Below the pieces are notes generated by a model that saw nothing but the letters and a program-made list of their open reading frames with translations, made no database searches and had not been told where the DNA came from. Source: Isoetes taiwanensis (taxonomy: Eukaryota; Streptophyta; Lycopodiopsida; Isoetales; Isoetaceae). From it: 64,000 nt of DNA. A program made the translations under genes and the position numbers. This document shows positions 11,976 through 23,745 of this stretch, piece by piece. How positions within the stretch are numbered: position 1 is the stretch's first letter; every line of letters begins with the position of its first letter. The stretch spans positions 3,144,535-3,208,534 of the forward strand of contig JAJEKV010000094.1 of assembly GCA_021234155.1 (NCBI GenBank), in the 5' to 3' direction.

Positions 11976-12324
11976 CCTACCCACACTCACGACCATTGCG
12001 GACAAATAGTTCTCTATTTTTTGAATGGGCGGCATATTCAATATTCACGTTCAAAATTTAAAACAGCGATTGATCGCTAAATTACTTTCAAATTCAAATT
12101 CAAATGAGTTCAAAGTCCGAAACATTCCTAAGTCAGATTAAACCCGGCAATCTTTGGTATTTTTTCTTCTTATATTCACGGTTTCTCACATACATAATAA
12201 AAATTCAAGGCCCATGCACCCTTAAACGGGTCATGGGGCCACCGCTTTCACTCAATCTCCCTCGAGGCAAGTGGAAGGTGGTTCTTCTTTTCTTTGCCTA
12301 CCACGATCTCCCCGTTTTGTAACA

Positions 12325-12833
12325 TCACCGCAAATGAGGACCTCGTTTGGTCGATCTCAAAGACGCCCAAACCATTTGGAAGCATCGACAACCTGGCCCA
12401 TCCGGAAAATTAGCACGAAGTTCGAATAGACTAGATAAAATTGGACACATATAAATACCCACAGTTGCTCTTTGGTGTTGCGGATATCCCCAAGAACCAC
12501 TTGACGAAACAGATGGTGGTGTAAATTCCGCAATCACAGGTGTTTTCTGTGAGGGACCTTCAGAGAGAGCGCAGCAGGCATTGTACAACTGGACGACTCA
12601 AAACTCCACCTCTTCATAGCGTCGGAAACAAATCGGGGCCAAAGGAATGAGAGAAACCCAAAATTGACCTGAAAGGGGCATAATTTTAACTTACAATGTG
12701 GCGAAACAAAGGCAAGCTCGAGTGCATGCCCGACATTGAATCCAAATGGAGCAACACCGACACGCAGTCCGGAGCACATGGCATGCATCGGCGTCTGAAA
12801 ACCAATATGAACAAGCTCCGGTGATTGCTGCAA
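12325..12833 (-). CDS. Possible internal exons of the MULE's second gene
   Basis: On the minus strand an acceptor-like TTTGCAG at about 12833 is followed by a long open stretch (SPELVHIGFQTPMHAMCSG, then AFVSPHCK). A second open stretch starting VNFGFLSFLWPRFVSDAM ends at a potential donor near 12555 (AAG before GTCCCT). Frame continuity is imperfect. No domain is recognised. Support comes only from open frames, splice-like borders and the shared strand with the C2H2 exon. Confidence 0.3.
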
Positions 12834-13541
12834 ACAATTGCAAAACCGAATTAAGGTTCAATTGCCCATGAATGGATTTAAAACGGATTCTTTACACGCT
12901 CATGATTGGAAGTAATAGAACCCGACATTACGCATCCGCCAATTCGCCCGATGAACGGTTTGATGGGATTAATTTAGCAAAATGATCATATGAACCGGAT
13001 TGACCTTCCAAACCGTTTCCTCAGAAAAAGCCCAAAGGCGGCGGGATGCACGAAAACATCTTTGTGATCTTCGTTTTGGGGAATGGAATGTATCAAGGCC
13101 TGCGCAGAGACCACATAGTCGGTGAATCAAAGCCTTGTGATGCTCGGGTAGTGCTTATAAGACCCGACTTACAGTAGATAGGCACCAACACATTCTTCAT
13201 TGATTACGCAATCCACATCATCACCGGGACCGAACCTGTCATGAAATCTTGGGCGAAGTTGCCATACACACGGGGTCTCTTGATGATTTCTTGCCCACTC
13301 GAATGGTCATTGTCTTTTGCTTAGTGTCGATGGGTATTTAAATGTAAAGTTACAGTCCACCTCCCGGAAAGAAGACCTGATTGATAAGAGAACACTGAAT
13401 TAAAAAAGCTGGCTTCCAGCCTATGCATCATGGGGATCTCAATTAAAGTGCCCTCCTCTTCCGATGGAGCTCTGGGATCGGGGAGTCCTGCTGAATGAAT
13501 TGCCTCACGCAAACCCTCAATGTAGCTGGAGGTTTCAAACA

Positions 13542-14258
13542 CTATATGGTTAGGGGCAAGATACTCCTCTCTTTTTTTCTTGCCCTCTTCTTCCTTGGAG
13601 TTTTCGGAAGCTCACGAGTGGGAGCTTGCACACTTTCTGGGAGGGGGATGCAAGATCTCCTTGGGCACAACTTGAGTTCCTTGCTAAAATCATCATTCTC
13701 TACCTGAGCTTGCTCTCTGGAATATGAAATCTCGGCCTTCATCTCTTCAACTGTCAAACCAAACCTGGTGGCGATTTTTTTTCTAATTGCTTCCCTCTTC
13801 TGCTCCTCCAAAGTTTCCTCTACCGTCCGCCTTATCTCCACCTGTTGATTGACCCAAAAGGACCTCATAGCGGGGATTAAGAAGTCCGGGTGCTCAATCT
13901 GCGCCCTCTGCCATAGCCTCGACCCCTGCGCTTTGCCCTCACCAAAATCCGCCCTAAGATTATCGCGCCACGGATAATCTTCATCCGCGCTCCGCTCCAG
14001 CTTCACCAATTCAAAGTTCCTCTTCCTTCTGCTCATTTCTGGAGCAAATGGTTTCCGGCCTCTTGCCAATGGCGGCAGCTTGTAATCATTCGTCATGGAA
14101 TGCTTAGCGAGTCTGTGGATCTCCAGATCCCATTTTTTGGAGTAACTGCTACTACACCCACCGAATAAACAATACCACCGGCCATCTGCCCGATCCAATT
14201 TCCAGTTTTCGATTTCAGCATCCATGTATCCGGCGTTATCCTCGGGAGGGTTCTCCAC
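13542..14258 (-). CDS. C2H2 zinc-finger protein exon inside the MULE
   Basis: This 238-codon minus-strand frame lies just inside the right inverted repeat, pointing toward the transposase. It carries one C2H2-type finger, C-x4-C-x12-H-x4-H (YCLFGGC...EIHRLAKH, about 14100-14171). A charged, helix-rich region follows (VEETLEEQKREAIRKKIATRFG), and the end is very basic (TPRKKRARKKERS), like a nuclear signal. The frame stays open upstream to about 14385 without an ATG, so the 5' end is uncertain. A GTG at 14256 or the ATG at 14223 (MDAEIENW) are candidates. Downstream, 13321-13540 continues in another frame (FETSSYIEGLREAIHS). It could be an accessory protein, analogous in position to mudrB, or a captured host gene. 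Confidence 0.5.
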   Translation of the reverse strand: MENPPEDNAGYMDAEIENWKLDRADGRWYCLFGGCSSSYSKKWDLEIHRLAKHSMTNDYKLPPLARGRKPFAPEMSRRKRNFELVKLERSADEDYPWRDNLRADFGEGKAQGSRLWQRAQIEHPDFLIPAMRSFWVNQQVEIRRTVEETLEEQKREAIRKKIATRFGLTVEEMKAEISYSREQAQVENDDFSKELKLCPRRSCIPLPESVQAPTRELPKTPRKKRARKKERSILPLTI

Positions 14259-14935
14259 GGCATCCTCTCCAAAATCTTCGGGCTCGGTAATGAACTTTTT
14301 CTTTGCATCCTTGCACTCATTCTTTTCTTTACTTACCGTGGCTCCCCTTCCAAAGACACAGGAATAATTCGCCGCCGACTAACAAGCTGCTACCACCTGC
14401 AGATGCAAGATCGCCATCTCACCGCGCTCCAAGCGCTCAAAACACGGAGGAAATTTAGGAGGGGAGTCCACCTCCGAATCGACCAGCTCTTGAACAACGG
14501 ATTGTTGGCAAAAATTTGAAAGCGAATTGGCGAGAAGATTCTCGCCTGGAAGTTCTCATTAACGAGGTTCCGGGCTTTGATCCATCCGAACAAATGGAAA
14601 CGTAGCGGGACAAGAATTCGAAATGAGGGAGGAACGGAGGCCGAGCGAAGGGGAGGAACGAGGCGACGGAACGGCTCTTAGAGAGGGGCTTTTGGCGCTT
14701 AACGGTAGTGATTCCTTCGAGAGGATCACTATCTTCACGGAAGACGTGGCATGCGGTGATAGGACAATGAACATGCAATCATTTCCCTTGTCGGTTCGGC
14801 GGTACTGGCTAATAATACCCGGCGTCGACATTCAATTCAAAAGCCGAGCCCCGAATTTGGCACGGCTTTTTATATCAAATATCCACGGTTTTTGATGCCG
14901 ACGCGGCACCGACGGCCCGGATGCGCCCTCGTCGG

Positions 14936-15618
14936 TTGATTGATTCCATCCAAAGGATTCATCGGCGGCGTGATTCCACCGGACCGGAATCAGATTTTTG
15001 CTTGGTGATTCCGGGTCCGGCGAATCAGATTGTGGTGATTCCGCGGAGGAATGGTCGGGTGAAGTGATTCCGCCCCGGTGGAATCTGGGACTTTGGTGAT
15101 TCCGCCGACGGTATTCTCGATGTTGGTGATTCCATCGAACGGAATCGGAATATGGTGATTCCGTCCGGGAATTGCAAGGTGGTGATTCCGCGGCGGATCC
15201 TCGGCGGGTGATTCCATCCGGTGTATATTTACGCTGTGATATACCATCGCGTGGAATAATTCCGTGGTGATTTCGGGCCCACTCGCATTCCTCGGGCGTG
15301 ATTCCTTGGTGGAATCCTCACGTGGTGATTCCATCCTCCGGTATTATTACAGCCCGTGGATTCCATCGCGTGGAATAATTCCGCAGTGATTCCGTCCGGC
15401 GTATTCCGTTGCCGTCGGATTCCTTCAAGCGAGGTATAAATACGTGGTGATTCCATCCGGCATTCTACCGATTGTGATTCCGCGGCAGATATTGAATTTA
15501 TTCTTGCATCGTCGTGGGAAAACGGCCTCCTACACGGATCCCGCTGGGGGTTTGTGATTCCTTGGTAGGGAATAATCATGCATGGAATCACCAAAACCGG
15601 GTAAGGATATTTTCACCC
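14936..15618 (-). repeat. Right terminal inverted repeat
   Basis: This is the reverse complement of the left arm (5932-6620), including the same order of GGTGATTCC motifs. It shares with the left arm the segments reading CTTGCAATTCCCGG and ATTCCGATTCCGTTCG in left-arm orientation. The inner border is near GATTCCATCCAAAGGATTC. Confidence 0.9.
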
Positions 15619-15627
15619 ATCTTTGGC
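15619..15627 (+). repeat. Right 9-bp target site duplication ATCTTTGGC
   Basis: Exact copy of 5923-5931, immediately outside the terminal TTTCACCC of the element. Confidence 0.95.
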
Positions 15628-16340
15628 TATTCATCTTGGTCTTCTATGTAAGAAACATCTTGTTTGGTTCAAGTCATCCTTCTAACCCTACGTTTGACTA
15701 TGACTTTAGTATACTGTTTTTGGGTTGCCCCTAGGGGGGCAAACCCTCGTTTATGTGGGTATGTGGGCATATCGGTGTATATCTTGGCATATACCTAGCA
15801 TATCTTGATGATCGCTAAAAAACGGGTCAGCCGCCTGTAAATGCTCGGTCATCCAGCCCCGTTCCTTCGCAGGCGTGGCTATGGCGTATCCGGCACTGCC
15901 ATAGCTAGATAGCTAGATCGCGAGGCGCCTTCAATTTTGGATGTTCCCCGTTAACTGGGAGGCGGGGCGGAAGGTCGGATTTGATGTTCTTTTCTAACAA
16001 ATACGCCTGAGGCTATGGATTCACGATGCCGGCTAGGTGGTGCTGCATTTTCTTGAAAACGAACATATAGGTGATTTGGCTAGTTTGTTTTTGTTAATTG
16101 CTCCAATGGAACTCGTTTTGAGTGAGAAATCCGTAATCCATGCCCGTATGGAACATATCCCAGATGCAGTTGCTTGCTAAGTTTTGGGAATGATCCGGCT
16201 CTCAGCTACTCCAAGATTTGTAACTTCATGTAGCTATGGTTGTTGAGGTTGGTAGGCTTGCTTTAAAAAATTGTCCGTCTAGTTATTCCAAAGAACCGGC
16301 AAATGTATAGCATTTGTTAGCGTAAGGTCAAACAACGGTG
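15628..16340. other. Spacer upstream of PPR remnants
   Basis: No repeat array or RNA gene is seen. A short coding-like stretch near 16190-16240 (GMIRLSATPRFVTSC) may be the remains of the PPR gene's N terminus, out of frame with what follows. Confidence 0.4.
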
Positions 16341-16351
16341 GGCACTTTCGG

Positions 16352-18576
16352 TTGCTTTCCGGAAATGTTGTGGATGATCTCGAATTCAATTCTGGTTCTG
16401 GAAGTGCTTTAAAGTATTCTGCACTCTTGCATGAGTGTACAAGACTTCACGCTTTGGAGGAAGGAAAGCGAATTCATGATCACATCATAAATGCTGGCTT
16501 GCATGGGTCTTTGGGTTTAGGTAACCTCCTTATCAACTTCTATGTGAAGAATAACGATTTAGAGGATGCTCGAAAGGTGTTTGATGAGATGAAGCAGAGG
16601 GATTTAGTTTCTTGGACTTCCATGATTGGAGGCTATGCATATTGTGGGTTTGTAAATGAAGCCTTTGAAACGTTTTTAGGCGGATGCAAGACGGAGGATT
16701 TAAACCCATTGCATTACTTTTATAAATATTATCGGTGCATGTTGTTTCTTTGCCGAAAGGAAGGTTAATTCACAAAGATCATTCTCACCCGATTGGAGTT
16801 GAACTGACCTTATTTTGGAAAACAAAATACCTTATCAACATGTATGGAAAGTGTGGATGTTTGGAGGATGCCCGCACAATCTTCAATAAAGTACCCGGGG
16901 AAAGACATAATTTCATGGAATAGCATAATTGCAAGCTTTTCTCGCCAGAGTCATGGCAAAGGAATCTTCTTTTACATCAAATGCAATTGGAAGACATGAA
17001 GCCAAATAAGGTGACATTTCTTAACATCCTTTCATGTTACTCGTTTTGGAAATGATATCCATAGGTATACGTTTATCCATTTGTGCATTATAAAAAGTGG
17101 GGTAGAGTTTGATGTCGCCATTGGGAATGCACTTATCGGCATGTATGACGATGTGGAAGTATTGAAGATGCATGTCATGTGTTCGATGTAATGCCTAAAC
17201 AAGACGTTATATCTTGAATACCGTGATTGCGACCTATGTGCGGCATGGATGCGGTTGGAAGGCCCTCGATTTTTATGAGCAGCTCCCACGAAAAGGATGG
17301 CACCAAACAAGGTAACTTTTCTTGTTTATTATTGACGCATGTGCATTCCCCGGCTACACATGCAAGAGGTAAGGCGATTCATGTCTGTATTTTGCATAAA
17401 GGACTTGGGATGGATGTAGCGGTTGGAATGTAGCTCTTTTTAAACATGTATGCAAAGTATGAGAGCTTGCGGGAGGCAAGAAAAATCTTCAACATTTGCC
17501 ACATCGATCCCATAGCATGGAATGCCATTATTGCAAAATTATGCTCAAAATGGACACAACAAGGTCGTATTCACTCTTTTACCAAATGCTAAAAATGGTT
17601 GGAACCCGAGCCAAGCCACAATAACAAGTATTGTCGAGTCCGTTCCCATTTGAAAAGGATCTTGCGTAAGGTAAGTTGGTCCATGCTTACATCATTGGCA
17701 ATGGTTACTTGGTAGATAGCACGTTGGGAGTGCACTTGTTAACATGTATGGTTCTTGTGGTGTCTTAGAGGAAGCAATTAGGGGTATTTCGAAGCTTGAT
17801 CATCATAGTACTTCATTGTGTAGCTCCCTTATCATAGCGTATTCGCTCCAACGACAGGACAAGGATAGTATTAAACTTTTCCATGAAATGTGGCAACAAT
17901 GTGGCGAGTTGAACAAGGCTGCATGTTTCCATGTTCCGAACGAATGTTCTCTTTTAATTCATGGAAAGCTGATCCATGCGTATATAATTGCTAATAAGGA
18001 TGAGTCCCATGTGATTATAGAAATGGCACTCATTGGCATGTATGGACGGTGTGGGAGTTTAGATAACTCATTCGAGGGTGTTTTCTTACTTAGAAAATTG
18101 TGATGTGATTGTATGGAATGAACTTGTGGCGCAAGTGTTCAAAATAAAAAGGGGGAGAGATTGCGCTCGCAATTTTCAGCAATTGTTGGCGTAATCCGTT
18201 GAACCAAATGTGGTCACTTTTGTCCATATTCTTAATGCATGTTCTAGCATCATGGATTTTAGAGAGGTCATCCTCGTCCTTTCTTTTATCATTACAAGCA
18301 GAGTTGAGCTTGATGTGCTTGTTTGGAATTGTATCATCAACATGTACCGCAACCGTGGGAGTATTGAGGGCGTCTTGCAGGACCTTTAAACAAAGCCCTC
18401 AACATGATGTGGCATCATGGAGTATCTTGATGGCATCATGCATTCAACATGACTCTGATGAGGAGGCTATTCAACTCTTCAGACAAATGCAAGAAAGTGG
18501 CATGGAACCTAACAGATCAACTTTTGTGACTGTACTCAATGAAAATCTCGGGGCTAGGGTTATCCACGACAGATAG
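16352..18576 (+). pseudogene. PLS-class pentatricopeptide repeat pseudogene
   Basis: PPR motifs follow one another in shifting frames: LHECTRLHALEEGKRIHDH, LINFYVKNNDLEDARKVF, RDLVSWTSMIGGYAYCG (16430-16660), INMYGKCGCLEDARTIFNK (16835-16890), LHKGLGMDVAVG (near 17400), NMYGSCGVLEEAIR (17740) and ALIGMYGRCGSLDNS (18030). The last clear pair ends FRQMQESGMEPNRSTFVTVL at 18540. This motif order is that of the plant PLS subfamily, whose members bind organelle RNA and are often involved in C-to-U editing. At least six frameshifts or stops break it, and no E or DYW domain is visible. It is almost certainly non-functional. Confidence 0.85.
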
Positions 18577-18661
18577 AATGGGCGAAGCATTCAAACGAGG
18601 AGTCGGACCCACGCTAAAAATGAAGGAGCTGATGACTTCCTAAGCATTATTTGTAACCCAT

Positions 18662-19571
18662 ATGACCCGAAGTGTTGTGTTTATGCCTCGAAAGCCAACC
18701 GAATGGAAATGGTGGAGCGAAGCAAGCAATTTGAGCATAAGAACTAGAGCCACTTCTAAAAATATTTCATGCACTGCTGCTAATAGAAAGGACTTTCAAT
18801 CAGTTGTAATTACTGGGCAGCGAGAAGTACAAGCCAATGAGATGCTTGACATCATTTGCAGTGTCAAAAATCCGCAATATGTTGGAGACTTACTTGAAGG
18901 TTGTGAAGGTATTCTTACTCAGCTTGTTGTGTGTCATGTTTTAAAGTGTCTTGACGATAAAGACGTGGCTCTGGAATTTCAAATCAGGTAGTCAGTCAAT
19001 AGCATGTTCTATGTTTGAACGGATGAAACAAGTTGGCTGTGCACCTAGTAGCTTTACTTTTGGGATTTTGATTTGCGGTTTTTCAAAAGCTGGTGACATA
19101 GAACAAGCTTTTGGGCTTTTTGAAGAAATGAGAAAGGAGGGTCTCCGGCCAAATGTTAAAGCATATAACATCATCATTGATATGCTCTGCAAAGCTCAAA
19201 GAGTGGATGATGCATATAAAATATTTCTAGAAATGAGAGTTGGGAAAAGAGAGTTGGGAAAAGAAAAAGTAGATGTTGAACATGCCAATGTGTGCTGTAA
19301 ATTGAGAAAAGGAGAGCTGGATCCTTTTGATGGATTAGCTATTGAATTCTTTTCTGAGAAGCATGGAGAGACCATCAAATTAAGAGACTTATCAAAGCTC
19401 CAGATTGCCATATTGGACACTCCAAATAACTTGGACAATTGTGCTGCAAGGCAGAATTCTGTGAATGATGATATTGGGGAAAAGGCCAAAGATTCATGTC
19501 TTTACAAGGACACATCATTCTGCGATGAGGATCTGCAGGAAAAGTTCATATCTTTTATATGTAGAGGATAA
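18662..19571 (+). pseudogene. P-class PPR fragment with unusual C-terminal tail
   Basis: The frame at 18820-18985 reads like the N-terminal linker of a P-class PPR protein (LLEGCEGILTQLVVCHVLKC). After a frame change, 18990-19230 encodes two 35-residue P motifs (FERMKQVGCAPSSFTFGILI and FEEMRKEGLRPNVKAYNIII). The same frame then runs 110 codons through a non-PPR, acidic tail (EFFSEKHGETIKLRDLSKLQ) to a stop at 19569. The two-motif protein is far shorter than ordinary P-class members. It lies directly behind the PLS pseudogene in the same direction, so the locus is a chimera of two PPR types. Further coding-like sequence (DIEDPENQPSTDD) continues past the stop to a possible donor near 19637. 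Confidence 0.6.
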
Positions 19572-22509
19572 GATATAGAAGACCCAGAGAATCAGCCTTC
19601 TACAGATGATATAAGTTTAAGTTCTGATCAGCCTCAGGTGTGCACAACTTTCTATAACACCCATGTTGTAGCTTGCTAAATATAATCTTCCTTTTTTCAG
19701 CCTTTTGATACATGGGATTATGAGAAAATCAAATTCTCAAAAACTAACACGGATCTCAGGCTCAACTTCCATCGTAAAGAAGAAGGGCAGCAACGAGCAG
19801 GCTTTTTGATCTTGATGAAGCAGTGATTCGTACATTTCCCCGCAGGTAATCATATGGCACAGTTCAATATGTCTACATTGCATCATGGCCTTCAGCCGTA
19901 TGCGAATCTTCAAGTTCCGTTTGTTTCTATTCATCTTACATCATGGGTGCTAATTTGCAGGCTAATGATTTACCTCCCCGATACTTCAGGTACGTTCAAG
20001 TGTTGCATCACATGCTGGTAGTATGATGGAATTGCAGCAATATGGTGAAGGAGGCACGAGGAAGAAGCCGACCCTTAGCTATTTCATGTGATAGGCATCA
20101 TTTGTATGTTAATAGAAGAAAGGAATCCTACAAGCCGCTGATTTATCCGTCTTGTACATGCCAAGCAAGAGGTTTTACCCACAAGGGCCATTCTTGTATT
20201 CCATGCGCCTTTTTTTGTGTTTTCTGCACCGGCTCGAAAAGATGCACGTAAAGAAATTTATTAGTGTCTATATCCATTATCCGTCCGAAATTTTTTATAT
20301 TTTGTAAGCAACAAATCGAGTTGTCTTTTGTAAGCAACCTCTTTTGCAATAATGTTAAGCCTTTCATTACAAGGCTGCTCAAGTCATTCTATAATCCCGG
20401 TTGCAATTCATAAATATTTGTAGATTAAATGATATCAAGCATAAGCCATTTGAGGGTGCAGGCCAAACTTGCTCTGTTACTCAAGCAACAAAATGCTATG
20501 TGCTTTAGAACAACAAGGACTTACGAGTGAGACCTCCTATTACGCCACCTCTTCTTCTTGTTGATAACCTTTTGTTCCTGAATAGTGATCTCATAGTGTC
20601 ATATTTTAAGCATGTGAAAACCTTATTAATGTATTCAGATAACCTTATGCTTCTTAGATAATCATCTTACAGTTACTGAAATGAACTAGAATGCTGACTA
20701 AAAAGAGAACATTACTAGTAGCCTATCTGTAGACTTCTTGACAATAGCTATGAGATTCCATTCTAGCTCTTGCAATCACTACCATCATTTAAATATATAA
20801 CTAAGTTGAGTGTGGTAATCGTCCAAGGCATTGAAGGGCTAATTGGAGCAAAGAAAACAACCTTGCAAATGCGATTCAAAGCCTAGTTTCACAAAGGAAT
20901 AGAGCTGCAAAGAAACCGATCACGAAATGTATTCGACAAATTGTTTCAATTGGGCAAGCTACATGATTTTTAATCTTCTCATTACCTTGTCAATGAGTAA
21001 AGATCAATTGTAACCTACATTTCCTTTAATTTGGAAAATCCACACGATTTGTTCGGTGCCCATTGAATTCGACTTATCTGAGCCAAAGACACCCCGACGT
21101 TGACACCAGGAATGAATGCCCATTGAATAAAAACAATTAAGATAATATCCATGACAAGAGTAACTACACTTTTAGTTCTTGATATCCTTTTTATTTCCTT
21201 TGTGGATCGCAATTTTGGAGGCGAATGGCGGGATTTGCTAAATCCGCACAAAGGCGATGGTAGGACAACCCATGATGGAAATGCCTTCATCTTCTTGCAA
21301 GTCGGACGCGGTCGCGTGTATTCCAATTTTAGGGCATTGAATTATGTATGAGTGCAAAATGGTTAAAGGCATTCTGTTATCAAGGCTAAGGTGTAGATCC
21401 CCACTGCCACCAATGGATCTTCATCCCCTTTGCTATCTTTAGATTCACCCAACACTGTTTTTTGCAAAATCTGGATCACGTAAATGGTTGTCGGTATCAT
21501 AGTTGTAGCCCAAATTCATTTTTCCCTTTTCCCCTTTCTATAAAGCTTCAAAATGTTTCCCTACACCTACAATTTGTAAGGCTATCATCTTCTAAGAAAT
21601 CGATGTCTTGATTTAAGAACATATAAGGTAAATTTTGTGTTTAATATATAACTCTGTTTTTCTTACTTTTTATTTTCACTTTTGCATGTGACTAATGATA
21701 TACATTTTCTTTTATAAAGTTTGAGCAAGAACCAAGATCTAAATATAATGTCTAGGAGTCCTATCCCACATGGTTAAAGTTCTCGCACGCATTATTTACG
21801 TAGCCATATGACGCAAAATTCAAATTGAAGATATGCCAATGAGTATGCTTTTCCATTCTCTCGTGAGCATGGGTCATCACGCTTTCTTTCTAGGTATTGA
21901 ATGGCATCAATATATTTTAGAATCGAAAACCTCAACATTATGATCATATTTCAACAGTGACCCATGCTTTTGGTTTTGGCCTTGGCTTTGATTGTAAATT
22001 TATCTTGACTCTTGAAGTTGACTTTGATTTCTGCAGTTGTCCTAGGGTTTGCAATGTTAGCCTTCGATGAATCTTGAAGAGTCTTTATGTGATCTTGGTG
22101 AATCTAGTGGGAATTTATGAAAATCGCAAAGAATTTTCAAGGACTTATTGCAAAGAAAATAATTCACGTAATTTTCACAGAATTTTTAGAAATGATGAGG
22201 GAATCTAGCAAGAATCTTTGAAGATGTTGTAGAATGTTAATCCTAGCTCCTGAGCTTATAGTCTGAACTAGACATGATAGCCAGAGTGTCATGTAACTAG
22301 TTGATTGCAATCATTCCAATTCTATGCAGATATTAAATTACAAACTCTAGATACATGCATCTTTACATTTGAGCCTTTTCGCATGTCAAATTCATGCAAT
22401 ATGTTGGATCTAGAAACTAGAAGATGTAAAGCAACAGATTGACCCATAGTTTGACCAAGTGTTGATGGAAAGTGTGTAAATTTCACTTGAATTTAAAACC
22501 TTTATGCTA
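19572..22509. other. No supported gene
   Basis: Only short frames occur (for example 20042-20251 and 21151-21351) with no recognisable domain. The sequence is AT-rich and without tandem arrays. It may include introns or the 3' remnant of the PPR locus. Confidence 0.5.
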
Positions 22510-23745
22510 CAATCCTCTGCAAAATCTCGATCACAATAAACACTCGATTCAGTTTGTTGAAAGATGATTGTGCATCACCAGGTATGAAGTTACTTAAACA
22601 ATCAGTGAAGAAGTGTATGGTTTTTCATAAGCGAGGTGTGAGAATTGAGCTCCCTTGGGCATTGTTATATCCATTGAAAGCTTATTCACATGCCTCTCCA
22701 GTACTGAAAGGCTTGCTTCGGGCCTGGAAGGTAGTCCAGCAGGTGATTACATTTGATTGGGAAGCTTGTCTTCAGGCATCTTCCCCCTTTTTGTGGTTGC
22801 CTTTGTATACTCATGGACAACTACACCCAGTTGTAGAATTTATGCATGCGCATTCCCAAGCAAGGTGGAGGAGAGCAGGTATTATTTCTATTGAATGATG
22901 GTATTTTGGTATTGACATTGCTCCTTGGCAATGGTTTCGAGGAGAAATATGGGTTGTTGGATAAAGATATCGATTATATGGGCTTATGTAGCAAGTGCTC
23001 TTCCTTTAATTAAGAAGGTTGGTGACCAGAGATCTTTGGAACTTTGTTCAAGGTATTAAAGAAGGCAAGAAGCTAGTAAGTTCATGCTACGATTGCTTAC
23101 ATCCTCAAGTACTTTATCACCTTCTCGAAAATGGCTCTTCTGGACTTTTGCCTTCTCAATGGCAATCCATCCGGAACCTTGTTTGGTCTAAATATAATCC
23201 TCCAAAGGTAAATGTTTTACTTTGGCGGTGATTCATCGCTTCTTTGAGAGTTAATGAGATGGTTCATCGCTTTAAGCCGGGAGTAAGCCCACTTTGCCCA
23301 ATGTGTGAGCGGTGCATTGAAACATTGGAGCATTGTTTATATTTGTGTGCAGAGCTGAGTAGTCTTAGGTCCTGGCTGCATTCTCTTTTTGGAGTATCTT
23401 TGGATAGTCAGCACTTTCTTTTGGGTATTTATCCAAATCAGTGGACTGCTTCTAAAAGGATTGCATTTCACATGGCAAAGTCTTGGCTAATATGGAGTGT
23501 ATGGAAGCGAAGGCGAAGAAAGGTGTTTTATGATAAGCATATTTCTTCTCAGGTGGTACTTCAAGAAATTCGTAAGAAGTTGTATAATTGCTTTCAGATC
23601 TCCAATTGGCCTGATTGTATTAAATTTCCAATATGGAGTGATCATCTAAAAGTGATTGATGCTTCAGGGATATTTCTTACTTCTGGAAGTACTTTGTAAT
23701 ATTTTGAGTGTATAATATGAAGTAACACGTTCTTCAAAAAAAAAA
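22510..23745 (+). mobile_element. 5'-truncated L1-like LINE, 3' end with poly(A)
   Basis: The frames at 22554-22898, 23019-23228 and 23244-23699 encode the C-terminal part of a plant L1-type reverse-transcriptase protein. It includes the RVT zinc-binding region: WQSIRNLVWSKYNPPKVNVL, then CPMC...LEHCLYLC (C-x2-C-x8-H-x4-C, 23295-23348), then SWLIWSVWKRRRRKVFYD. A TGA at 23229-23231 and frame changes near 22900 inactivate it. An A-rich tail occurs at about 23736-23745. The catalytic RT core and endonuclease are missing, which fits 5' truncation at insertion. Confidence 0.85.

Larger units (their letters stand above)
5932..15618 (+). mobile_element. Complete 9.7-kb TIR Mutator-like element (MULE)
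   Basis: The element begins GGGTGAAAATATCCTTAC and ends in its reverse complement. The outermost 37 bases of the two ends differ at a single position, and a perfect 9-bp duplication (ATCTTTGGC) flanks it. Inverted repeats of about 690 bp at each end are filled with GGAATCACC/GGTGATTCC motifs. Inside are a decayed MULE transposase on the plus strand near the left end, a 15-bp minisatellite in the middle, and exon-like minus-strand frames reading inward from the right end. This convergent two-gene plan resembles maize MuDR (mudrA and mudrB). The right-hand gene is not recognisably mudrB. The transposase has frameshifts and stops, so this copy is probably not autonomous, but the intact ends and target duplication suggest it moved fairly recently or could be mobilised in trans. 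Confidence 0.93.
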
